Source: Firmicutes bacterium UBA1440 (lineage in GTDB: Bacteria; Bacillota; Clostridia; Peptostreptococcales; Anaerovoracaceae). From it: DNA of 19,198 nt. The position numbers were made by a program, and so were the translations under genes. Shown one piece after another: positions 1-6,435 of the stretch. Location: contig DCTM01000061.1 in NCBI GenBank assembly GCA_002329565.1, positions 40,071 through 59,268 of the forward strand. The letters run 5' to 3'. Each line of letters opens with the position of its first letter. Positions within the stretch are counted from its first letter, which is position 1. The notes beneath the pieces were generated by a model. It ran no database searches. It was not told the DNA's origin and was given only the letters and a program-made list of their open reading frames with translations.

Positions 1-94
1 AATGGGCAAGATAAGTAAAAAATCGTCGCATTTTGTCAGATTTTATATTCTTTTTTTCCTTTACCCTTGCTTGCCGGAGGCATATAATTTTTGT

Positions 95-775
95 ATGAAT
101 ACGAAACTCTTTAACAATGCATACGTAGCCCACGAGCTGCGCAACAGACTCAATGTGATTTCGGCCGCCATACAAGTTCTGCAATGTTCAAACCTGACAG
201 AGAGTCAAAAAAAGCTCATCGACAAGATAGCATACGCGGAGCATTCGATGGTGCGCTTGTCGGAAAATCTTCTCGGCGCACACAAAATCACCGTCTGTCC
301 AAGCAGAGTCAATATCTATCGTTTACTCGTCGATATCGCTGATTGCAATGCCGCTAAAATACACAAAAAAGGTCTGGACTTCAATTGCAATTTTAAACTT
401 CCTTCCAATCGTATCCTGATGCTCGATCCTTTGCGAATTGAGCAAGTAATCGTTAATTTACTCGAAAATGCCTGCAAATTTACGCGCGAAGGCAGCATCG
501 CCTTAGATGCGGAATTCCTCAAAGAAGACGAGGAAGGAGTCTTTCTCGAAATCAGCGTCAGTGATACGGGATCCGGTATATCCGAAGATGAACTCCCGCA
601 TATCTTTGATTACGGCGTCAAAGGTAAGATGAGCTGCGGCTGCGGCATCGGGCTGTATATATGCAACTGCATCGCCTTAGCCTTGGATGGCTCCCTGTCC
701 GTGGAGAGCACCCTGCACAAAGGCACAGTATTTCGCTTTTCTTTCTATGCAAAAAGGGCGGGCGAGGAATTTTGA
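95..775 (+). CDS. Histidine kinase lacking a sensor domain (HisKA + HATPase_c)
   Basis: Cytoplasmic-type sensor kinase core, 226 residues from ATG 95. The H-box reads AHELRNRLNVI, with the phosphoacceptor His at residue 13. The N-box EQVIVNLLENACKF is at about 116-129, the G1 box DTGSG at 157-161 and the G2 box GCGIGLYI at 182-189. The proline usual after HELR(T/N) is arginine here. Start: the frame is open back to base 2 (ATG), but bases 30-94 are T-rich and encode a hydrophobic, non-domain stretch, so ATG 95 is preferred. Its Shine-Dalgarno CGGAGG (75-80) is unusually far away (14 bases), so an upstream start or continuation past the left edge cannot be excluded. No response regulator is visible, so the partner is unknown. 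The gene converges on glnS. Kinase identity is firm; the start is not. Confidence 0.82.
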   Translation: MNTKLFNNAYVAHELRNRLNVISAAIQVLQCSNLTESQKKLIDKIAYAEHSMVRLSENLLGAHKITVCPSRVNIYRLLVDIADCNAAKIHKKGLDFNCNFKLPSNRILMLDPLRIEQVIVNLLENACKFTREGSIALDAEFLKEDEEGVFLEISVSDTGSGISEDELPHIFDYGVKGKMSCGCGIGLYICNCIALALDGSLSVESTLHKGTVFRFSFYAKRAGEEF

Positions 776-795
776 CCATCCTCTCCGCCTTTTTC
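751..795. terminator. Bidirectional Rho-independent terminator between the kinase and glnS
   Basis: The arm 751-768 (AAAAAGGGCGGGCGAGGA) pairs with 779-794 (TCCTCTCCGCCTTTTT) around a loop of about 10 bases, with one or two bulged positions. There is a T-run on the right for plus transcripts and, because the left arm begins with AAAAA, a U-run for minus transcripts. It overlaps the last codons of the kinase and lies just past the glnS stop, so it can serve both convergent genes. Confidence 0.8.
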
Positions 796-806
796 TTTTG
801 CTCATT

Positions 807-2435
807 TTATTTTTTCCAAGAAGATTTCAAATCGACAATGCGATTGAATACCTTATTTTCGTCATCATATAATTTTGCGTCGGCAATGTAATAGCCGTGG
901 CGGAAGAACTGAAATCTGTCGCCTGCCTTGGCATCTGCCAGCGCAGGCTCCGCGTACGCGTCAATGATGGCAACGGAGTTCTCGTTGTAGACTTCTTCTC
1001 CGTCCTCATTTTCCTTCATCATATAGTCATAGGAGCGAATCTTAATCGGGAGAGCCGTGGTAGCTTCCACCCAATGAATAGTGCCCTTGACTTTTCGTCC
1101 TTCAAAGCCCGAACCGGATTTAGTCTCGGGATCATAAGTGCAAAGCAGTTCCTTGACCGCGCCGTTCTCATCCTTGACTACTTCGTTGCAGGTAACAAAA
1201 TATGCTCCCTTAAATCTCACCTCGTTGCCTGGAAACATGCGGAAATATTTTTTTTCGGGCACTTCCATGAAATCCGCCCCGTCTATCCACAGGTCGCGTG
1301 AGAACGGTACGAGGCGACTTCCCATCTCCGGCACCTCTCTGTTGTTTTCTATCTCCAGATATTCGATCTGTCCCTCGGGGTAGTTTGTTATCGTCACCTT
1401 GATCGGTTGCTCGACCACGTTTCGCGACTCAACCTTTGTCTTTAAATCCTCTCGCAAGCAATGTTCGAGCAGCGAGATATCGACCTTACTGTTGGCTTTG
1501 GCGACGCCTATCCTGTCGCAGAAGTCACGAATCGATTCAGGAGTATATCCTCTTCTGCGTATGCCCGCAATCGTCGGCATACGCGGGTCGTCCCATCCAT
1601 CCACAAGCCCATCGTCCACAAACTTCTTCAAATAGCGCTTACTCATGACTGTGTTTGTCAAATTCAAGCGTGCAAATTCGATCTGCTGCGGTTTCGGATT
1701 CCACCAACCGATTTCGTTGAGCACCCACTCGTACAACGGTCTGTGATCTTCAAATTCAAGCGTACAAATCGAATGAGTTATCCCTTCGATTGCATCTTCG
1801 ATCGGATGCGCATAGTCGTACATCGGATAGATACACCATTTATTGCCCGTGTTGTGATGCTCCGCGTGAGAGATTCTGTAGATGACCGGATCTCTCATAT
1901 TGATATTCGGCGAAGCCATATCAATCTTGGCCCTAAGCACCATTGAACCGTCGGCATGCTTGCCGTCTCTCATTTCTTCAAACAGACGCAGGTTTTCTTC
2001 TATTTCCCTTTCTCTGTAAGGAGAAGGCTTTCCGGGTTCCTTCAAGGTTCCCCTGTATTCTTTCATCTCCTCGGCGGTCAATTCACATACATATGCTTTG
2101 CCTTTTTTTATCAGTTCCACCGCGCCTTCGTACATGGTATCAAAGTAGTTAGAAGCCCAGAGACGTTTATCCCATTCGAATCCCAGCCATCTGACATCCT
2201 CTTCGATGGCGTTGATGTATTCTTCATCTTCTTTGATTGGATTTGTATCGTCGTAACGTAAATTACATTTCCCCCCGTACTTCTCAGCTGTTGAAAAGTT
2301 AAGGCAAATCGATTTCGCATGTCCGATATGAAGGTATCCGTTAGGCTCCGGCGGGAAACGCGTGTATACTTCGCCTCCGTACTTGCCGCTTTGTATATCT
2401 TTATCGATTATGTTGTGAATAAAGTTATCCGCCAT
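807..2435 (-). CDS. glnS: Glutaminyl-tRNA synthetase
   Basis: Class I aminoacyl-tRNA synthetase charging tRNA-Gln directly with glutamine, 542 residues, close to the usual length of about 550. The N-terminal Rossmann domain carries [15 protein letters not shown] with HIGH at 36-39. The KMSKS-equivalent VMSKR is at 263-267, followed by [15 protein letters not shown], characteristic of GlnRS. The remaining C-terminal half is the two beta-barrel anticodon-binding region. The GlnRS-type block at 181-235, including the run [18 protein letters not shown], separates it from GluRS. The start ATG (2433-2435) has GGGGAGGAAC eight or so bases upstream. It stands alone with its own promoter and a terminator shared with the kinase. 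Many Gram-positive bacteria lack GlnRS and use the GatCAB amidotransferase route, so its presence is informative about lineage. Confidence 0.97.
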   Translation of the reverse strand: MADNFIHNIIDKDIQSGKYGGEVYTRFPPEPNGYLHIGHAKSICLNFSTAEKYGGKCNLRYDDTNPIKEDEEYINAIEEDVRWLGFEWDKRLWASNYFDTMYEGAVELIKKGKAYVCELTAEEMKEYRGTLKEPGKPSPYREREIEENLRLFEEMRDGKHADGSMVLRAKIDMASPNINMRDPVIYRISHAEHHNTGNKWCIYPMYDYAHPIEDAIEGITHSICTLEFEDHRPLYEWVLNEIGWWNPKPQQIEFARLNLTNTVMSKRYLKKFVDDGLVDGWDDPRMPTIAGIRRRGYTPESIRDFCDRIGVAKANSKVDISLLEHCLREDLKTKVESRNVVEQPIKVTITNYPEGQIEYLEIENNREVPEMGSRLVPFSRDLWIDGADFMEVPEKKYFRMFPGNEVRFKGAYFVTCNEVVKDENGAVKELLCTYDPETKSGSGFEGRKVKGTIHWVEATTALPIKIRSYDYMMKENEDGEEVYNENSVAIIDAYAEPALADAKAGDRFQFFRHGYYIADAKLYDDENKVFNRIVDLKSSWKK

Positions 2436-2472
2436 ATTGTGTTCCTCCCCAAGAAAAATTGCATTGTTTCTA

Positions 2473-2507
2473 AGTATATCATATCATTTCGTTCAATACA
2501 AACGAAA
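2473..2507 (-). promoter_or_regulatory. glnS promoter with overlapping inverted repeat
   Basis: On the minus strand, TTGTAT (2496-2501) and TATACT (2473-2478) are separated by 17 bases, placing a start about 30 bases before the glnS ATG. A 7-bp perfect inverted repeat, TTTCGTT (2487-2493) and AACGAAA (2501-2507), with a 7-base loop, straddles the -35 element. It could be an operator or a hairpin at the end of the upstream operon; there is no T-run after it. The promoter match is reasonable; the role of the repeat is unproven. Confidence 0.5.
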
Positions 2508-2519
2508 ATCCCGCATTTT

Positions 2520-3434
2520 CTAAGCGATACACACCAGATACTTTTCGATGAGAAATGCCGGATGATACGAAAGTTTAGACTTTCTAAGCCCTTCGCTGCC
2601 GACATCCTCCTCACGATTGATATATTCCACGCCCTCTCTGTAGGCAGCACGGGCAAATTCACGGCAAACAAATGTATAGATCCCGCTGTATTCCGTCAAG
2701 GCCTTCTCTACGTGCACCACGAGAGTGTTGCCGACAATTTCACCTATAGAAAATCCGGCCACACTGCCGCCCGTCTCGATAAAAATCCCTTTCATCTGCA
2801 AAGTCTCGAGTTGCTCAAGCAACAAGACGGTTTCCTCGCTCTCGGCAGCCTTATACGAATCATCGCCGCCGACGTTGAAGCGCTTGAGAAAATATCTTTC
2901 ATATTCAGCTTTGATTCTCGGTATATCGCGCGCGGTGATCGGTTTGATTTCGTATCCGGGGTAACTTTTTATGAAGTTTCTGATGTGATTGCGTTTGCCG
3001 CTGTACTTTCTGCCCTTCATCTCCGCCAAATCCTCGTAGTTATAGACGTAATCCGACCACTCCCGCTTTGCGACGGCACATGTTACTTCGAATTCGCCCT
3101 CCAAAAATTCCTTCATTTCTGTAGGAACTCCAACCAAATAGAATTCGCCCGCGTCCTCGAGAGCATGCTCTCTCAACACGCGCAGGAAAGCAACGAGATC
3201 TGCTTTGCTCTTATTATCCTTTGAAACAGGGAACGAAAAGCAGGTTTTCTCTTCGGCTTGCCATTCGTAACGCAAAACGAGAAAGCCGTCTTGTACACAA
3301 AATTTCGTCTTGTGATATCCTTTCCACATATAAACGGCACCGACAGAATAGTCGCACATGCCGAAACTCTGCGCTTGGTAGAACTCATTCAAAGTTTTGA
3401 AATCTTCCGTTTTTATTTCATTAAACTGCAACAT
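2520..3434 (-). CDS. COG4866/DUF2156-type protein (phosphatidylglycerol lysyltransferase C-terminal-like fold)
   Basis: 304-residue soluble protein without membrane segments. It resembles the stand-alone LPG_synthase_C/DUF2156 family, a double GNAT-like fold related to the aminoacyl-tRNA-dependent transferase part of MprF. Recognisable blocks are KGRKYSGKRNHIRNF in the middle, AGFSIGE and VVHVEKA further on, and the C-terminal signature INREEDVGSEGLRKSKLSYHP. No substrate has been established for the stand-alone family, so only the fold family is named. ATG 3434 has AGGAG five bases upstream. It is the last gene of the sirtuin operon, 26 bases after the hydrolase gene, and is followed by glnS under its own promoter. 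No clear Rho-independent terminator follows it. A role in aminoacyl transfer to lipid or peptide would be inference only. Confidence 0.85.
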   Translation of the reverse strand: MLQFNEIKTEDFKTLNEFYQAQSFGMCDYSVGAVYMWKGYHKTKFCVQDGFLVLRYEWQAEEKTCFSFPVSKDNKSKADLVAFLRVLREHALEDAGEFYLVGVPTEMKEFLEGEFEVTCAVAKREWSDYVYNYEDLAEMKGRKYSGKRNHIRNFIKSYPGYEIKPITARDIPRIKAEYERYFLKRFNVGGDDSYKAAESEETVLLLEQLETLQMKGIFIETGGSVAGFSIGEIVGNTLVVHVEKALTEYSGIYTFVCREFARAAYREGVEYINREEDVGSEGLRKSKLSYHPAFLIEKYLVCIA

Positions 3435-3460
3435 ATATTCTCCTGTCCGTTTCGCACACG

Positions 3461-4045
3461 TTATTTTACAATCTTTGATATCATTTTGAAAGCCGGACTG
3501 TCCTTCCTTTCCAGCATTTCATAAAGTGCAGCCTCATATGTCGTCAGTACGGCTCCGGCCGCCGTCATCCTCGTACAAGCGACCTTCTTGTTGTGCTTGC
3601 TTCTCGAAGAAATACCGTCTTCGATTACAAATACATTGTATCCTTCTTCCAACAAATCCATGCACAACTGCTGAGTGCAAATGTGTGCTTCTATACCACA
3701 GAGCAAGACAGTTTTCTTACCTATGGCTTGTAATTTCTCAACAAAGGCAGCGTCACGCATTGCGCTGAACGCAGTCTTCTCGATCGGTGTATACTGCGCT
3801 GCGGGCACTTCCCCTTCGAATAATGGTTCCGTCAAAGCCGCATCTATTGCAGGAACCGTACGCCCGAGACCTTTCGGATATTGCTCTGTGACGATAATAT
3901 CCGTGCCGAGCACTCGACAGCCCTGTATAAGGCGAACCATCGTTTCTTCAAGTTCTTCGCGTTTGCGCACGGCCGGTAACAATTTTCCCTGAAAGTCAAC
4001 GACAACCAGTACAACGTCTTCTCTTTTTATTCTTTTGACCGTCAT
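3461..4045 (-). CDS. Isochorismatase-family cysteine hydrolase (YcaC-like)
   Basis: 194-residue alpha/beta hydrolase of the isochorismatase superfamily. The expected catalytic triad is visible: Asp17 in VVVDFQGKL, Lys90 in PIEKTAFSA and nucleophile Cys123 in GIEAHICTQQ. The metal-binding motif of true nicotinamidases (DWHP..H.SF type) is absent, so a YcaC/general amidase-like member is more likely than PncA. The substrate is unknown. The ATG lies one base after the surE stop codon (TGA, T, ATG), and its Shine-Dalgarno GGAGG is inside the end of surE, an arrangement that implies translational coupling. Its position behind a sirtuin and a nucleotidase raises a possible role in breakdown of NAD-derived amides, but nothing in the sequence proves it. 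Confidence 0.88.
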   Translation of the reverse strand: MTVKRIKREDVVLVVVDFQGKLLPAVRKREELEETMVRLIQGCRVLGTDIIVTEQYPKGLGRTVPAIDAALTEPLFEGEVPAAQYTPIEKTAFSAMRDAAFVEKLQAIGKKTVLLCGIEAHICTQQLCMDLLEEGYNVFVIEDGISSRSKHNKKVACTRMTAAGAVLTTYEAALYEMLERKDSPAFKMISKIVK

Positions 4046-4046
4046 A

Positions 4047-4811
4047 TCAAATCCTCCAATTTCTGATCTCTTCAGTAAGATTCCAATCGGTAAAATCGTG
4101 CTTAAGTGCAGTTATTGTCGCATAACCGCGCGAAATGTACGCTACGTCGGTCACATCGTCATCATCGATTTTATCCAACGAACTCGGTTCCCCTTTATAC
4201 ACGTAAATCTGTTTGCCGTCTTCCTCTCCGTCATGTCCAAACCAATTATCGTACTTACGCCTGCCAAGCGGTGCATATACGATACCCTTGATCTTTTCAT
4301 ACGGTAAATTCGGAACGTTAATGCTGAGCGTCGAATGTTTCCCAAGCTTTCCAAACACCTTTTGTGCCGTACGAGCCGCCAGCTCACAGGCATAGTCAAA
4401 GTATTTTGGGAAATGAGAGCCGACCGAAACAGCCACCGCAGGCAGACCGCAGATATTTCCTTCGATTGCCGCCGAAACCGTGCCCGAGTACAGCGTGTCC
4501 GTACCGACATTTGCGCCGTGATTGATGCCGGCGAACACCATGTCCATCTCGATTCCGTTTGTGCGGTAAAAGGCTTGCCCGATTTTGACACAATCCGCGG
4601 GCGTGCCTGTCAATGAAACGGCCTTCTTCGCATAAGGGAACTCTGTTTCCTCGATGTAAATCTTTTCGTGTGCGGTGATACCGTGTCCCGCCGCGCTCTT
4701 TTGCACATTCGGTGCGGCCACATAAATGTCGGCCACTTCCGACAATGCTCTTACGAGTTCGTGGATTCCTCTTGCGTTTATGCCGTCATCATTGGCGACT
4801 AAAATATTCAT
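4047..4811 (-). CDS. surE: 5'/3'-nucleotidase SurE
   Basis: Metal-dependent phosphatase acting on nucleoside 5'- and 3'-monophosphates and, in some bacteria, polyphosphate. 254 residues, the usual length. The N-terminus MNILVANDDG has the metal-binding Asp8-Asp9. The phosphate-site serine lies in PNVQKSAAGHGIT (Ser39). The family blocks GTPADCVKIG (69-78) and INHGANVGTDTLYSGTVSAA (96-115, with metal-ligand Asn97) are intact. The start ATG is preceded by GGAGGTAATTTTCATA. It is the second gene of the operon, 55 bases after the sirtuin and coupled to the hydrolase downstream. Confidence 0.96.
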   Translation of the reverse strand: MNILVANDDGINARGIHELVRALSEVADIYVAAPNVQKSAAGHGITAHEKIYIEETEFPYAKKAVSLTGTPADCVKIGQAFYRTNGIEMDMVFAGINHGANVGTDTLYSGTVSAAIEGNICGLPAVAVSVGSHFPKYFDYACELAARTAQKVFGKLGKHSTLSINVPNLPYEKIKGIVYAPLGRRKYDNWFGHDGEEDGKQIYVYKGEPSSLDKIDDDDVTDVAYISRGYATITALKHDFTDWNLTEEIRNWRI

Positions 4812-4866
4812 TATGAAAATTACCTCCGTCTTTTGTCATATCTGTCTTTCTTATATTTGTCACAGC

Positions 4867-5613
4867 CTATATTTCACAGACTTCGCCCAATACGTCACCG
4901 ATCTTATCGTGAATTACAATGTCTGCACTGCGATCGTAAGGAGTTTTGGATTTGTTGATCAAAACGACCTTATTGCCGCGGAAATAGTTGAGCAATCCCG
5001 CCGCCGGATATACGGCCAACGAGGTACCGCCGACAATCATCACATCCGCCCTGCGGATATCGTTGATTGCCTCTTGCATCACCTCGTCATTGAGCGGTTC
5101 TTCGTACAAGACGACATCCGGCTTGACCGTGCCGCCGCAGGCAGCGCAAACGGGAACGCCGTTTTTTTCTCCTCCGCATTTGCCCGGCTGCAGAATGTAA
5201 TCGAGATCATACGAGGCACCGCAACGCATGCAGTAATTGCGCATCACCGATCCGTGAAGCTCATGAACGCGCTTGCTGCCCGCCTTCTGATGCAAGCCGT
5301 CAATATTTTGCGTAATTACCGACAGCAGCTTCCCTTCATTCTCCAATTTTGCCAGTGCAAGGTGCGCTTTATTCGGCTGCGCCTCGGGGCAAACCAGATT
5401 TTCCTTATAGTATGCGAAAAAGGTCGCGGGATTTTGTTTAAAAAATGTATGCGACAGCAATACCTCGGGTGGGCTCCCATACGATTGCACCGCATTGTAC
5501 AATCCCGTCTCCGATCGAAAATCAAGCAGGCCGCTTTCTGTTGATACCCCTGCACCGCCAAAAAAAACAATTTTATCACTGTCTTTAATCAATTGTTTGA
5601 GTTCTTCATACAT
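4867..5613 (-). CDS. NAD-dependent protein deacylase, sirtuin (Sir2/CobB type)
   Basis: 248-residue sirtuin that removes acyl groups from lysines, consuming NAD and releasing nicotinamide and O-acyl-ADP-ribose. Motifs: GGAGVSTESG (19-28), DFRS (31-34), TQNIDGLHQKAG (101-112), catalytic His120 in ELHGS, a zinc site formed by Cys128, Cys131, Cys156 and Cys159, and GGTSLAVYPA (195-204). The cofactor loop reads SGLLDFRS where most sirtuins have SGIPDFRS, so the proline is replaced. Start: the frame is open 57 bases further up to 5670, but GGAGGGATTTTGT directly precedes ATG 5613, and the extra stretch contains the promoter, so 5613 is chosen. It is first in an operon with surE, the hydrolase and the DUF2156 gene. 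Confidence 0.95.
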   Translation of the reverse strand: MYEELKQLIKDSDKIVFFGGAGVSTESGLLDFRSETGLYNAVQSYGSPPEVLLSHTFFKQNPATFFAYYKENLVCPEAQPNKAHLALAKLENEGKLLSVITQNIDGLHQKAGSKRVHELHGSVMRNYCMRCGASYDLDYILQPGKCGGEKNGVPVCAACGGTVKPDVVLYEEPLNDEVMQEAINDIRRADVMIVGGTSLAVYPAAGLLNYFRGNKVVLINKSKTPYDRSADIVIHDKIGDVLGEVCEI

Positions 5614-5641
5614 ACAAAATCCCTCCTTTTCATATATACTC

Positions 5642-5670
5642 ATTATACTATACAAAAATGAAGTTTTCAT
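5642..5670 (-). promoter_or_regulatory. Promoter of the sirtuin-surE operon
   Basis: Minus strand: a perfect TATAAT (5642-5647), 17 bases from a weaker -35 candidate ATGAAA (5665-5670). The expected start is around 5635, about 20 bases before the sirtuin ATG. The -10 match is strong and the -35 only 4 of 6. The stretch 5614-5703 otherwise holds nothing coding. Confidence 0.45.
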
Positions 5671-5703
5671 CGTCTTTGTTTTATTTTTATCATTTGTGCC
5701 GCT

Positions 5704-6435
5704 TTATATTTCCGTCAGATGCTTGCGATAGCGCATCGGCATAAACATACGCTGACAACGCGGATTAGTGCGTTCTTTGATAGCGATATTTTCGAAGTAT
5801 TCTTTCCATAGCCTGCGATAGGCTATCTCACCGGCATCGTAACGCTGCTCTGTGGATTCTTGAAAAGCAGAGATGTACCAATGCCCGCCTCTTGCCACAA
5901 GAGCTTTCTCACGCCGCAAGTCGTGTATGATGAAAGGGTCGTTTCTATAGCGATCGGCAAAGTGGTTAGCCAACAGTTCGAGTATATCGTTGTCAGGTTC
6001 CGATTTTGCATAGAGTATGCCACCCTCCATGACGGAAAACCGCACCAAACCTTTTAGACGACACACTTCCTGCGTAACTTTCTTTTCAAGCAGCTCCGCA
6101 TTTCGCACGATAGGGTGCCCGTGGTAGGAAGAGACACTTTTGCCCTTTATAAAGCCAAGACGGATATAGTCGAGCAATTGCATCTCCTTTTGCTCGGCTT
6201 CGGCGAGGAATACGCGGTACACCCTGCGCAGATCGTAGAGAGAAATTTTATCCCGGATTGCCCGATAGACTGCCTCTGATTTTTCCGGATCCGTCTTGAT
6301 TTCTACACTGTCAAGAAAGCTGATTTGCTCGCAACGCGTTGAGGGTAAGATATTCGAGGCCTTTCCCAAGTAATAATGCGCATGCACGCAGCATAGGAAT
6401 CCTTCGAAAGTGGCATCATACATGTAGTTCGTCAT
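5704..6435 (-). CDS. TIGR03915-type DNA metabolism protein (partner of radical SAM repair protein)
   Basis: 243-residue protein of the conserved family that accompanies TIGR03916 radical SAM proteins. Family features are the start YDATFEGFLCCVHAHYY, the central KGLVRFSVMEGGILYAK with DNDILELLANHFADR, the segment IHDLRREKALVARGGHW, and the C-terminal block RTNPRCQRMFMPMRYRKHL. In other genomes this domain is often fused to a uracil-DNA glycosylase-like domain. Here it stands alone, since the frame ends directly after the block. ATG 6435 is preceded by GGGAGGCGGTT. It lies 20 bases inside the radical SAM gene, so the two are translationally coupled. A longer frame up to 6555 is merely the opposite reading of the upstream gene. 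The biochemical activity is unknown. Confidence 0.87.
   Translation of the reverse strand: MTNYMYDATFEGFLCCVHAHYYLGKASNILPSTRCEQISFLDSVEIKTDPEKSEAVYRAIRDKISLYDLRRVYRVFLAEAEQKEMQLLDYIRLGFIKGKSVSSYHGHPIVRNAELLEKKVTQEVCRLKGLVRFSVMEGGILYAKSEPDNDILELLANHFADRYRNDPFIIHDLRREKALVARGGHWYISAFQESTEQRYDAGEIAYRRLWKEYFENIAIKERTNPRCQRMFMPMRYRKHLTEI

Noticed and set aside
2319-3224. Long plus-strand open frame (about 300 codons) opposite glnS and the DUF2156 gene
   Set aside because: No ribosome site and no recognisable domain; it spans the antisense of two well-supported genes and their promoter.
3461-4045. Calling the hydrolase a nicotinamidase (pncA)
   Set aside because: The triad Asp-Lys-Cys is present, but the metal-binding Asp/His motif of nicotinamidases is absent.
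5654-5670. Minus-strand hairpin ATGAA-AAC-TTCAT followed by T's, as terminator of the radical SAM operon
   Set aside because: Stem of five mostly A-T pairs is too weak, and it overlaps the sirtuin promoter.
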